From Varroa destructor (lineage: Eukaryota > Arthropoda > Arachnida > Mesostigmata > Varroidae): DNA of 64,000 bases. Of this stretch, positions 50,901 to 64,000 are shown piece by piece. Position 1 is the stretch's first letter; the number at the start of each line of letters is the position of its first letter. Position numbers and translations under genes: made by a program. The notes beneath the pieces were generated by a model. The model was given only the letters and a program-made list of their open reading frames with translations. It did not search any database and was not told the DNA's origin. The stretch is from assembly GCF_002443255.2 (NCBI RefSeq), contig NW_019211457.1:13863353-13927352 (forward strand). Direction: 5' to 3'.

Positions 50901-53900
50901 GCGAAACCCGCGAGAAGTATGTTTACATTGCCAAAAATCAGCCCAATGTCAAGCACTATATGTCATGTTTCGTTCCATCAGTTGTTGGCAACTCGATCTG
51001 TTGCCTTCGTTAGATAGAGACCCACGATCACCGTGTTTCTTACGCACAAGGAGACGCGCTAGGTGTATTCTCTATTGCAACGGTTACGGCCGTCGCTATT
51101 ACCGCGCATGTGTGAGAACCGGCACTCTTGGCGGGTAAAGTCGCTGCCAATACGGCATTAAGTGGAGTAAGAAACCAACGAAATGGGTTTATAGGGAAAC
51201 TTTCTTTGGGTCTCGCCGTAAATTGAGTCGCTGCTATCATAAGCTAGGCGCCATCAAAAATCGAACAAAAATAATCCAGCCGTCTATGACGGTGGCGAGG
51301 CCGGCGAGGTTCATTCGTTCTCATTACTCACAGTAGTAAAAGAGCCATGATTTCTCATTGGCCTTGAGATGGCGAAGCGTTAGCGTCATTGCGTGCGACT
51401 CGGACAGCTAGCAGTGGCAATTTGAATTTATGACGAGCGAGACAAAATCTTCATTGGTGAACCACTTATAGTTCAAGTAATTAAGTTATCCAAATAGGAA
51501 AATTAGTTTAACCGAGACCCATCGAAATAAGCGGCCTAAATGCAGTGATAAATGCATAAACCTTAGAATGGTCTCTATTATATTAGAAGAGACTCTGCCT
51601 AACGCGACGCTTTGAAACTGGTCAATGCACGAATGCACCTCAGCGTTTACACCTATCTCTGAATTTCTCCTCCTTTAATGCAGAAACTTCAAAATTTCAA
51701 TAGCTAACCTGCCTGCCAGCAATCCATACGGGTAAGCGACATTGCATCTTAAAGGCTACTTACCGGTTTGCTATGTATATACACATAGTGCTCCAATCTT
51801 AATGGTAATAAAAGTAGTTTATAAGGCAAACTGTAATACCGCCCTTTTCAGCTAACACGTAAAGTTAATTAGAGATCAGTGTCACGGATATCTGTACATA
51901 TTGTCGTTAATCTATTACCTGGTTCGAATCTTAATAAAATCTTGATACGCTTTGCTTGAGGCCCAGATCGGTGAGGTGAGAATGAGGAAAGAATAGACGT
52001 TTAAAAGCTGATCCTCTGCGGGAAGTCATGCGATAGCGTTAAATATGCTGGTGCCCGAAATTTATCGCCGTTTCTAGTTACTAGTAAAAGCTTTGAGGCG
52101 CCGCAAACGTATCATTTGCTAAACATCTGTATCGTCTTTTTAGATAATTTGGCTATGGCCTATCAAGACTATTATAGTTGATCATCTTTGCTCCCTTTCA
52201 CTAATTGGTACTAATTTCTAATCTGATATGTAGGAGAAATTCAGATATTTGGCAAATACGCCACTTCATCCTAAATCTTATCTCTTCTGTCAGGTTTTTT
52301 TTTTCGCTTAAAGAGAGACTGGTTATTATTTGCTGCTGATGCTTTCGAACGTCGTGTACAGGAACGGTCCAGAAAACGTTCGGTAGACGTAACTCCTTTT
52401 ACAGCCCGTGCAGAGCCTTCTTTGCAGCAGATATACGCTTTTATACATTTCGATATACTGCAATATTTGCCGTGATGATTGTGGCTTTATTCTGTTATTG
52501 TCCAATGTTTACAATCAACACAGAAATCACTGCAATATATTAATTGTAACACCAACTGAGTAAACACTTGACGACTTTCCAGGTGACTCGTTTTTGAAGC
52601 AGTATTTGATTAGGTGTTTCTGAACTAGGGGCTGGCCCCGTGTAACTCCCATTTGCAACGGTTCTAGAACAATCGACGTTAACCCTAAACGACTGTCGCT
52701 GTTTCCTTTATCATGGACTCGGTCAACGACAATCTCTCATACGCGCAATGCTCCACCAAGGACGTCTTTCGAGCCAGAAACTGTTGTTAACTGACAGTAT
52801 GAAGCAGAAAGCGGAAACTGCATAGAGAAGATTGTCCAGAACATTCAGAATAGGATCTAAGTAAAAATGTTGTTCCTTTTTGCAGGTCGGTCGGACGTAC
52901 TGAACATTAGCCATACGTGCAAGTAACTAGGTGTCATTTTTTATCATAAGTTCAGTTTGCTCCCCTCTGGCCTCGTCCAACTAGAAACACTGTAGCCTCT
53001 AGTGGTCGCAGGACCATTCATTCAGCCAAACCTGAAATATCTTCAAGGCTCCGTGTATGGCAGAGAATACTTTCTGTCTTCCCTAGCTTTCTGCCAACCT
53101 TCAATAATCGTCGATACGTTTGCGTTCTCCATCTCTACACAGCAGTCCCAGAGCGTTACTTTTTCCGCCATCGATGTAGCCAGCCAGATATGGCTGAGAT
53201 GGTAGGGTAAAACCGAATCTCTCCACCGATGAGAGGTACCCGTGCACAGTCACGCTGCCCATACGTGGCTAAGCGCAGCACGGATAGCTGGTACGTGTTG
53301 TATGCTGCTCCTAGTCCGACGCACGCTGGCCTCGATAATCCATGTTCGCTCTTTCTCGAATCGACCGCACATCGCCACAGTCAAAGCTAGAATATGGCGT
53401 CTGGCGTGGCTGCAGAAGGCAGATTAGTCGATTATTCCAAAAGCACCTGTGTATATAAAGATATGTATATGTGCCTCGAGTCATATATTACATCTGCTGA
53501 AGCCACGAGGCTAAAACGAGGATGATAACTAGAAGAGGATGCCGCTGGAAAGAAGAGGTTGCAGGACGACGATGTCAGGGCAAGCTGAGGACTGCATGCT
53601 TCTACCAGAAACTCGAAGGCGGCATATTTGCGAAGTTGATTCTACCAACGCCTGCGATCTATGACAGATTGCTTTGCACAGGGGACTACTTTTTGCCGCG
53701 CACCGTTTCGTCTACTAGAATGCGTCTTAGCGTTGTTATCTCTGCGACAGACAGAACAACGCTATTGCGAAAAAGCTATAGAATTAGCGACATTGAGAAC
53801 ACATGTCCCGAGAAGGACAATTCCAAACCTGGGGCACAAAAAAAGAGGTTGAGATCGACGTCAAATCAGCGTAGGTAACCACCGAAACGCGGAACATTTG

Positions 53901-56460
53901 GATTTCGCGACGAGCGGCGATTAAGATGGCATTGACTGGGATGTAGCTGGAAGCTAGGCTTACGAAACTGTTTCGTGCTTGAACTAGTGCATTCAGGCAT
54001 ACATATATACATAGATAGAAAAAACATTTTTGTGTGGAGGCAAGCAACTCTGTGCAATTATATTGGGCAACCCACTTGTCGAGGCTTCCAGCTTAAAAAC
54101 TAACCGGTGGTTGGTTCCTGGCCAGTTCTGAATATTGTATAATAAAGTTAAGAGCCTGGGTGTCGTATTTTTCAAATGTGTCAATTTGAAGAAATGCGTA
54201 GTAGTCACTAACCACTAATAATTATGAAAATATACACGAACCATTAGTATCAATAAACACTTAATATTTATAGTGACAAATAAAGTAGTAAAGCCATTAT
54301 TATAAACATCCTAATTTTTAATTTATGTGCATAACAGTTTTTTTTAGACACGCGAGAAGAATACAAAGGTAGAACTAAGCACACGAAGTTCCTCACTGTG
54401 TTATCTTCAAAGTGACCCGCCGTGCTGACTCAATTTAGGTACATTGTCTCAGGCCCCCTTTTCGTATCTGTGACACTCGTATTCATAGATTTTGAAATCT
54501 GTAAACAGATATCTAAGGTTGGGCTTTCAGAATAATAGATACAGCTCACCGTAAAGCCATGCTTTCCCTTAAATTGATCCGTTTGCAACAAGGCACTAGA
54601 TTTCCCAAGCCAATAGAACTAACAATAATAATAAAAAGTATGCTGATCAGCAGGGGGTAGAATTGCCATGGAATATCGTAAAACTTGCTTCACTAATGAT
54701 CGTAGGTAAATCTCGAGTATTTTGGTAGTAAATTAATTATCTTTCCTTCGACCTTCCATTTTATTTAGTTTTCAATGTTTGAGAACTTAAATCGGTTTTG
54801 ATAACGAAGAAAGCAAAGGTTCCGTAAAGATGTTCAATGATGTTCTCAAGTAGTGATTAGACTAGTTAGCAATATTCTCTATTCATGCAGACTGTGTCGT
54901 AGGTGTTTCTGGAGGGCTTTTACACAACAACTTCTGGCCATCAAAGGCCATCCCCCCGTCGCGTCGAGTAGTTTGCAAGTTGTTAGTGGCTGAAGTACCT
55001 AGTGATGGTATCTCAACAAGCTATGCTCACTCAGTGTGAGGCAGACATCAGAAAAAGCAGCTTTTGTCGTGTTAATTTATGTCACTCTTCCGTTGACATT
55101 ATTTATCAAATCGCGTTTCCTAGTAGAGTGTCGTCAGCGTCGTCACGTTGAACGTGATGGTATTCGCGAAGACGTTTCCTCTGGAGACAGAGTCCCGTTT
55201 CTAGGTTACAGGAGTACTTGTTCCAATTTCAACAGCTGCAGCGATAAGTGCCGTCTGTTTCAATGTCTTTTGCACGTTGCCTCTCCGCTCAAGTTCAGTC
55301 CAGCAACTGTTCATGCGTTTGCTATGGTTGAATGGGAGATCTTGAACGCATCTAAATATTTGGAAACTTCGTTTTATGTTGTCTCTGCATCTTATAGATG
55401 CAAAATTCACTTTGTTCTAGATGCTTTGAAACGACTGACATCGGGTAAACTACATACGTAACTAGTAACGCTCGGACTGATAGCTTATTTTGTAAGGGTC
55501 AAAACACTTCATAGCCTAGCAGTGTCCATGGTAAGGGCAGTACGCTTGGGTGGCTCAACAGCAATCAATCGGAATATCGACTTTTACCATTATCTCGCCT
55601 CACAGTCCATAGCTGCCCACAATCTTCCATTGTCTCCCCTTCGACCTCACTAAGAAAAGGGATTGAGCTGGTCTTCTAAGTGCGACCCAATTTGCCATAT
55701 TTAGCGCACTAACCGTCTCCGAAACGTCAGCGAGATATATAGACAGAAGCTGCCAGAGTTCGGTTAGGGTTCTTTTGTGAACGAGTGTCTGTCGAGTCCG
55801 CGACATCTTATGCAGGTGTCGTTTTTTATGATGACGGATATTTACTCTCTCATGATCGTTCAGCAAAGCAACGTAAAGTTCAGTACTGGTCTTCATTTAC
55901 TCAGATTCGTTTTTTTGGGAAATAGTCATTTGCTCTTTGCACGCAGGCATCACACATGTTGATAATAGTGGCGCTCACAATAACTGCGATAGGTATCGAC
56001 ATCACAGGCAGTAGCGCATAGGACAAAGCGTCGCGAAACCTTCACCACAACGGGCTAACAGCACTTTGCCGAGAACTATTCATCGCAATTGTGGATCAGC
56101 CTTGCGATACTCATCGTTGTTAGTCACGGAAAATGTACGTCCAGGTTCTTACCACTGATACAAGCGGACTATGTTGATACGTGCCCCCTTTCGCTGTTTT
56201 GCATGATTCGATTCGTATTGCTAAAAGAGCTCAGGCGTTTACGATGGCCGGTCAGAATTGCTATTCGACTCAGGCCTAGCTAGCATTCACAGTCGAAAAG
56301 CTAGATAATCAGTAAAATAGGTTTCTGATCGAGCGTGATCTTCGATTTTCTATAATGCATACATTTCCTTCATGTAAAAAGAAATAATTTCCATTCAAAT
56401 TTAGACCAACATTTGCGTTTACCATTTGCTTGCCTAAAACAGCACGGTATAGGAATACGT

Positions 56461-56492
<32 letters not shown>

Positions 56493-56498
56493 GGGGGG
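56461..56498 (+). repeat. (CT)n(AT)n microsatellite ending in GGGGGG
   Basis: (TC)4 is followed by about twelve TA units and six G. The sequence after it resembles that after the tract at 60541. Confidence 0.93.
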
Positions 56499-59400
56499 CA
56501 GGGACGATATGAAAGTAAAAAAACTAATTGATCATCTCACAAGATAAATCTTACTTTACTATTTAGCAGAATGGTTAGTACGGAGTGCTGCCAAGCCGTA
56601 AGTAAACGCAATGCATAAAAAAAAACTTTCGTAAATTTTACAAAACTACCGTTTAATCAAGGTATTCAGGAATTGCGCTTCCTGGTCAAGTTACTACGCC
56701 ATATAATATATTGACAATTATTTAGGTTTGCCCGTAGGACTGATGGCCCCGTCGGCCTTTAAGCCTATCGTGAGGCCGATAAAGTAGTTCTAAACAACAA
56801 AACTCCTTGAGGTGACAACAAAAAACAAGGTAACCGTCAACAGTGCAGCATGTTGTACGCGAAATCGTGTAAAAATTCAAAAATGCAACGATCAAATGTA
56901 AAATGCAGACGTCTACCGTCGGCAGCATTTGTGCTTTCTGATAAGGTCTAGGAACAGAAAGCTTAAAGGTTGCCAAAGCCTAATCTCGTAGTTTTCTATA
57001 ATTGGGAATAAGACGATAAAAATAGGTCGTCTAAGTATTAGGTATTTATAGTTCTTAAAGGAATGAAGAGTCAAATATATTTGAACGAGAAACCTGTAGA
57101 TTAGCTTGAAACCTAATTAGCGTTGGATAATTAGACTTTAATAGTAGACAGATAAACTACACAATGGACGAAATCACTAGCGACCTATTAGCTGAACTAC
57201 TGAGGATTTAACGATTTAAAAAATCTTCGACTTTAGATGTATGTAGAAGCCACGCGCTTGCGACACAGGCCAACCAGGATTAGTTGGCTAAATTCCCTCT
57301 ATCTGAACTATACCTCTGTTGGGTGTCGTCCGTCGATACGGGCGTATAACAGTTAAGTATAGCATCGTATGCTTAAACACCTTCAGTCCATTCTATGAAG
57401 ATAGTGTCATCTTTGTTCGTTTGGTCGGGGCTTCGTATGAGACTTACGGAACGTAATAGAAGCACTCTGCCGCTTTCATGGGCCAATTGCTCTTTCATGA
57501 AGCGCATTTAAATTAAGCTGAGCCAGTGTTATACGTTCCAACAAGTCCAGTTAGAATATATGACTTTATGCAACCGCTGTATGCGAAACAAGTGCTTGTT
57601 TGATCACTTATCTATCACACAAGTTATCTAGTGCGCTAACTTACAAGCAAACTGCTCAAAGTTAGGTTTCTTCCCTGACGACACGAGGATGTTCAGACAT
57701 TATCTGTACGAGGTAAAAACAATGAAAATACATATTAGCAGTTGGACATTACATTTTTTTCATTTATTTTATATTCAATTTATGTAACATACACTAGCTG
57801 CACGAGACGCGTATCGTACGATACGCTCTGTGGTCTGCTGTTAACGCAAGCGCATCGGTCCTCAAGCGCTTACCTAAAATAGAATGATTTTCGCTGAGAA
57901 AACAGGTTGCATCACCGGGTCAATGCGATCGTCGGATCAACGTTGACGTTTGAAATAGTTCCCTGACCCTGATTATTAACAATGTTATCTGCGGTTCATC
58001 TCCGCCACAAAATCAATGCAAAAGGTACGTTTTAACGGAGCTTCGATTTATTTCTAATAGAAGAAATTATCAAATCTGTTTGTTTACGTGCTACACCTGC
58101 TTAGTCGAAGTATATTGACTAGTGGTATCACAGAGAGGTCACGCTACACTTCAACAATGAATCGTTCCTATCTTTGAATGTATCCATGAGATATATTTAC
58201 TCCGTTTGGCAATCTTCGTCACCGATATTCGACTATATCGAGGAAGAAGGTCCAGCAAGAGCACAATTTGCTCGCTGTGCCATATTGTACACGTGTATTT
58301 TTCAGGGATAGTATGAGTTACCTTCGAATGGCGGGCATCAAATGAGCCAATGGGGCACCGGGATGACGAAAAGCGTATTTAGAAAAGGGTCTGACCAAAA
58401 CTCAAATCGCTCAGACCAGCAGTTTGTGTAAGGTCCGGGTGCTATCATATCTGTCTGAAGCGTTTCGAACAAATGAGGAAAATACCTGCTACGATTGACT
58501 ACCATAGCTAGAAACACCAACGTGCCGAACCCTGCAGAAATGACTGGTACTTTGAAAACTTTACACAGATAAACAAAATATATTAACAATATAGAAGCCG
58601 TGTGTCAAATTATGATTGAGTAAGCAATGATAATTCGTTTTTGTCCTTATGGTTCCCTATATATGTGATTTGCAAAAAAAAAAAACTGGTAACGTCAAGG
58701 TTGCCATTGATCTCTGTCAAGTTTGATAAGCTCTGAGTTAAATATCATAAATTGCAAAAAAGAAGACAGTAAAAGAACTAGTATTTGCGAAACGATAAAG
58801 TACATACATGTAACATCACGATTTTTTACGACTCGCAGCTAACATTTAACTTTTACTCACCGTCCATTGAATCACTCCGGGTCTAAGTCGGTAGGTAGTA
58901 CTGCGCGGCTCAACCAGGAAAAGGCCCGCGACATTCTACCTGGCTCCATTTTCGTTTTACTCCACGTTAAAGGCCGAGCTAACTGCCTAGTATCAGCCGT
59001 AAGTTTTCCTTCATCTCTTGGTGACTTGCGGGTTTCGGTGGACTTCAATGAGTTTTTTTCCCCATTTTCATACTTGGCATGTTTTAAAAATATATATAAT
59101 AATTTTCTAATAAATCAAATAAAAGCAAATAATCTTTATACCATAGGGCGCTATGAAATAGACGATCGGCATGACTGCCATCAATGACTCTTATTTATAA
59201 CGCGAACTAATTTTATCTAGTTAGTCCCGTAGAAAAATAAACCTTTCCCATTTCATTAAGACCTTTGCTACCAGATATTGCTACCGCTATAGACATAAGA
59301 ACAAGTTCTACTCAGAATAATATTGTTGATTTTATTTAATAATTAATTTATAAAGAAACAATTGAAACATACTGAACTTTGCATAAAGTTACATACGTAC

Positions 59401-60540
59401 ACACAAAATTGTGTTGCGTTCAAAAGCCAAACTTAAATTAACTGCAGTTGCAGAAAAACGCGTCCCGCGCTATTATGATTTAATTGCGCAGAATTTAAGG
59501 CCTCGTTAATTTACCGTGTCATAGGAACGAATAGTGGTGCTAGGTGGCGATGCTTTCCACAAGCGAAGCTTTCGCTTGATCAACTTTTATAGATGGCAAT
59601 ACGCGAACATGTATACGACTGCCTCGATCCCGAGGCTGAGACGCCTCGAAACGCACCGTTCATATGGGGGCTGTGGTTCGTCAACGATGAACGCCATTTG
59701 AAAGGACGCAAATGACTTCAGGCCGTTATTTACACGTTACGGGGAGTCATTAGCAAACGCTCGAAAGCGTCCATGTCGTCATCAGCTCAGCAGAAGTAGA
59801 AGCCTGCAGGCACGATATGTGAATTGACGATATTCCCTGTAACGGCGAGGAGTGTGTAAGGCTCTTGGAATGATCCGTGTCGGAGGTTCATCAACGGTTA
59901 GATAGCGCTTGATATGATATATTCCCAATGATGGGATTCGAGGTATAAGTGAGTGGATAGAAAAGAACCAATCAAGGGTACGCACATAGCCACGCCGCTG
60001 GTGCGACGATTACAATCCCCAGCAGTCTTTCGATGCTACAATACAAGAACTTTTCAAACGTCTTCGTTTTATCAACTAGTGTTAATCTTATATAAGCTTT
60101 AATAAACGCTAGATAGCCCGATTCGTATTACTGAATGGGGCATACGATGGTATGGGGCGGGTATAGCGGTAATGCGTTTGTTTGTTTGTTCATTTCAGGG
60201 CATCTATGGCGGTCTGCAAACTGAGACGCAGTTGGTTTTATGTAGGAATCTGGGCGTTCTCAGCAATAACGACGGTAGCAGCAGATGCAAATGCGTAACT
60301 TCGAACATTTCTTTTTGCTAGTAACTATTAAGTAAATTCAGTGTGTTATTACTATGATTGTAATGTGAACTATATATATATAAATGCAGGGCGTTATTAC
60401 GTATTTCGACGATAACAACCCGCATACAGACCTGAGGCTAGCGAAAACGAAAACATTGTTTTTGTGTCCGTGGCATTTATATGACGTGATCCCACAAAAA
60501 TGAATGTAGCAACGCGCCAGTGATAAAAAAACATACATAG
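56499..60540. other. Gene-poor stretch, about 4 kb
   Basis: No supported gene. It contains an exact 18-bp palindrome (57809-57826) and a small stem-loop, GCCTCG/CGAGGC (59621-59636). Frames up to 106 codons are featureless. Confidence 0.5.
57809..57826. other. Perfect 18-bp palindrome
   Basis: GCGTATCGTACGATACGC equals its own reverse complement. Excluding one base, AGA and TCT just outside could also pair. It might be a dimeric protein-binding site or chance. Confidence 0.8.
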
Positions 60541-60573
60541 TATATATATATATATATATATATATATGGGGGG
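60541..60573 (+). repeat. (TA)13 microsatellite ending in GGGGGG
   Basis: About thirteen TA units are followed by six G and CACACAAC. Compare the tract at 56461. Confidence 0.94.
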
Positions 60574-63500
60574 CACACAACGGATATGTGTTTGTCGAGA
60601 ACTGTATGAGATGTGTCATTTGCATATAGAATAAAGTTTTTATTTCTTATTATATGTCCTTTTTGTGTGCGGTCTGTAAAGATGAAAATTCGTTCACAGC
60701 TTTCAAACTGGACTTCAGAGTGGCTTTCCCGCGAAACTGTTGAACGTCTATAATTGCCCTACGCTATAGCTAGGCCTCTGAAAGGGGTGGAACTAGTGGA
60801 CCGAGTAGATACATTGGTTGCCAACCAACCATTACGAGTCATCAACATATTGGTAAGCGATGTATGTCGTTCTATACTAATTGAATGTAAAAGCCAACGT
60901 GTCAGCCAGGGCATATAATTAAGAATACTTAGCAAAAATAGGTGGCACGAGCCGATTACGAACAGCATAAATTCATGTTCATAGTACATCAAACCACTCT
61001 GTAGAGCATGATATGACTGGTCTCGCGGCACGACAGAAATCCGCTATCTGACTGCCCAAAGGATGGCAATGATCCCAAGACGCCGGCACATACAGAAATG
61101 CCCATAAACGAACGCGGCGCTATCAACTTGGCAGAAGTTTGTCAAGAAAACGGATGAAGTCTTGCAAGTACACGATGTTTCGCGGTGGGAACACAGAGTC
61201 CTCGTTGTTTCTGGGAAAACCTTTTGAAATTTTGACTGAAGACAAGCTAGGTTAGGAGACTTTTGGCTCACTGTGTCGGGGATGTTTACGAGGCAAAAAT
61301 GGGCATATGATAAATACGGTATTATACGTTGATAATGATGACTGACTGAGGCTCCGATGCCGGCGCGGTCGCTGAACTGGCATATTTGAACTACAAAATA
61401 TTAGCTGACCCAGACATGGAGTACGTTAGAATTGCCAATTTTATTGCTATTTCGTAAGAAACTATTAAAAATTGAAAACATACTTCCCACAGATTTACTT
61501 GGGGAGAACCTGGTATCAGCTTTAGTGGATTGTAAAATAAATGGTTATGGGTCTTGGTCGCTGGTGGTAACGCGGAACATTGGGCGAAAGATCACTATGG
61601 ATTGAGGGTAACACCGGATGGGGCGATGAACCCAAACACTCCCCTTTGCGCTTTTGGCCCGCGCAATGAATAGCCTCGTGAAGCAAAAGGATGCAATCGG
61701 AAGTAATGACGCAATCATAGGTAAGTAAAATCTACAGTTATGTGGTGAAGTCAAATCGGGGCGAAAAAAATTTCCTAGGTGCCTGACCTAACAGGTAAGA
61801 AGTTAAATGCTTCTGAATTGGCGTACAATTACATAATCTGTTGTCAATGTTGAAAAAAATACTGCACTGAAATTTGGCTCCTTCCGTATTAAAAAATCCT
61901 TCCGTAAAACGTCTCCCGTATTTGGGGTCCATTCAGGCCTCAATGTATAAAACTCTATAAAGGCCGAATTGCGTTGTTGCTGTACAAAGTGAAAATTCGT
62001 CCTTAAATTCCTAAAACGGTATATATTTGGGAAATTAGTTTCGGTGGATTAACTTGTAGGAATCCGCTCTGGATCAGAGAAAGTGCGGATGTAGCGTACA
62101 AATGACACAGTATGTTTATATAAATTGTATAAAATTAATATATAATGCTGTTTCGATAATAAAAACAATAATACAACGACCGCTCAAAACCAACTAATTC
62201 TCACAGATTTATAGTTGTCTTTGTCTGTAGCAAAACCCATAAAACGAAGCTCCTAAATTGAGGACATTCGTCTGCGGCAATTTACCGATCACTACTTATA
62301 GAGATGTTATTATGACCGTCACGGTTTTCCATGTCAGCTGAATGCAAAGAAAATGTGTCAGTTCATGAAAAGTCGGGACGCGAACACGGTAACCCTAAAA
62401 AGAACGCTGTAACACGCCTGACAAAACGTTAAGGGACTAATTACGGACAACATCAATTCCAGTTCATAGTGCATCCGCTTAAGCCAGTCTTCATTGTACG
62501 ACCGGTCTTGGAGGGCGCCAGAAGTCCACTGGGACACACGTGCGAGGGATTTAACTGGCCAAAGTATATCCCCCCACGGACTATATAGGGACATAACTTG
62601 CGAAACCCATATTCAGATGTTTAGAAGCGCGTCTGTGATCATCAGGCTGAAAAGGCTGACCATGAAAACGAACTTAGCCTCGGCTACAGAATTTGGTCTT
62701 GAGAATATAATTGGTGTTTAAAGCGTTTCCGGAGCCTTTGAGTCAGTGTGACTAAAATTAGAACAAGATAAAGAAAACGTCTAAGGTGACGTCAAATGAT
62801 AGGGACTCTGGTGCTCACTACGTGATCAATTAGCATATTTGAAAGACAAGATCGGCTGACCGAAACTACGATAAATTTTCCATTCTCATGGTTCATCGCT
62901 ATTTCATAAATAACATCTATTGATTCGGGGTTAAGCTGCGCGTATCTGCCGTAAAGCTACATACAGAATATAAGCGCCTGCGGACATTGATTGCCCAATC
63001 TGTTTGACGCTTATTTTTTTCCAGAAGGACAACATAGCATACGGTGACGTAAAATAGGAAACATCTTATTCTGTGATCATGGAAGAGGACTGATCGATTA
63101 TTAGTTCTCGTGAAAGTTCACCATCGGCAAACGTTAAACGCTGTGTGTGATAGGTACGCTTGAATTTGCTCTTTGTGCTGCCTAGCACGCTATAGACTTA
63201 TAGAGTCGATAGTCGACGCACCTGGGCCGCCAAACGTTAAAGAGAGTAAAAAATACAAACAGTGATCACTGTTTCTGCATTTATGAACGTAATCGACTAC
63301 CTCTGATTGAAACTGCAGAATCACCGGAGGCGCTTTTAGGGCGGAAAACAGTTTAAGTTCATGACTAAACGCTAGGCAAAATGATGCGGCCAAAGTTATA
63401 CGAAAAAAAAACTGCGGCTGACTTAATGATAATAATACAAACTACGCGTGATTTTCTATTACCACTCTATATCTTGGGTGAAGCCGAAGCAGGCAACGGT

Positions 63501-64000
63501 CAACCAGGAACAGCCTGTCGATATTCCGTTGCCAATATGAATTGCCAGATGAGACCTCAGTATGGATTACTCGCAAGCTGCCAGTGTGATATAGAGGAAA
63601 TACGAGGCAATCGCAGGTAACGACGAAACTCTACGGAGATGGAAGCGTTAACAAGACAGATACCGGACCCAAAAAATTCACAGAAATTATGGAAATACTT
63701 ATCACTTAATTTATTAAATTGACGAACGTATCTCGGGAGTGCTTCATTAAGATGTTCGAATTAAACCCTTTTGTATTAGCGCACAGAAGCCTTAAAAGCT
63801 GACATTGAGCTGCGGCACCCCTAACGTAACGGTCCATGCGATTATTCTTTATATGCTATTTATCATTCACGTTTTCTAGTAACAATACTAAATCTGCGCC
63901 ACTTAATGGACGCCCTTTACTAATTGCAAATAAATTCAATACGTATATGTGAATAGAAGCTAATTTTACCAGTTACCTTTGATGATACGTACCGCTCTAT
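60574..64000. other. Gene-poor right end of window
   Basis: Frames of 60-90 codons on both strands were read and show no domain, signal peptide or convincing splice borders. No RNA gene or repeat of note. Confidence 0.5.

Larger units (their letters stand above)
44545..56460. other. Gene-poor stretch, about 12 kb
   Basis: No supported gene. Overlapping frames occur in GC-richer patches at 49000-49270, 53000-53880 (both strands) and 55036-55461. The last starts with GTG rather than ATG. Near 44590-44635 a CTGGCCT motif recurs three times. The microsatellites are listed separately. Confidence 0.45.

Noticed and set aside
51921..51932. GGTTCGAATCTT resembling a tRNA T-loop
   Set aside because: No A-box at suitable distance and no pairing acceptor stem.
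53040..53430. Adjacent minus-strand frames with helical-looking peptides (for example RRTRSSIQHVPAIRAALSHV)
   Set aside because: Separated by stops and a frame change. No transposase or reverse-transcriptase motif could be identified, so a decayed element could not be supported.
55036..55461. 141-codon plus-strand frame with a leader-like start
   Set aside because: Opens with GTG rather than ATG, its first ATG is far inside, and there is no family or splice support.

Overview
This is eukaryotic nuclear DNA. It is AT-rich (about 40% GC by eye, not computed), full of (AT)n and other microsatellites, and sparse in coding sequence. Its one recognisable gene has GT-AG introns. The gene belongs to the Sidestep (Side) family of immunoglobulin-domain cell-surface receptors, known from arthropods, so the window is most likely from an arthropod. 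A mite or other chelicerate is possible, but the species cannot be fixed from this sequence.

Layout. Positions 3856-15435 on the minus strand carry seven coding exons of the sidestep-like gene. I joined them by hand at GT-AG borders. They encode a signal peptide, a very long low-complexity segment (to about residue 529), and then Ig1 (with a Ser-rich insert), Ig2, Ig3 and Ig4. The seven exons total 3040 nt, or 1013 codons plus one base. All six introns are phase 1. The last confident exon ends in a good donor, so the 3' part of the gene lies further left. The family's fifth Ig and fibronectin-type region were not found in 1-3855. They may lie outside the window, or the gene may end in a short membrane exon at 3390-3505. 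That exon is phase-compatible, has a pyrimidine-rich acceptor, and encodes a strong transmembrane helix followed by a stop.

The remaining 48.5 kb (15436-64000) lies upstream of this gene's start codon. It holds no gene I can name. It contains a 100-N assembly gap inside an (AT)n tract (16782-16881), about fifteen microsatellites or homopolymer tracts, a possible tRNA-derived SINE head near 28.97-29.04 kb, a pre-miRNA-like 24-bp hairpin (40385-40441), a microsatellite framed by a perfect 11-bp inverted repeat (39288-39348), and a few ORFs or exon-like frames of uncertain reality. It is best read as intergenic or regulatory DNA, or as 5'-UTR intron, of the sidestep-like gene.

Most of the many 60-140 residue open frames elsewhere fit chance at this base composition and are not reported as genes. 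No CRISPR, bacterial, viral or intact transposon gene was seen.
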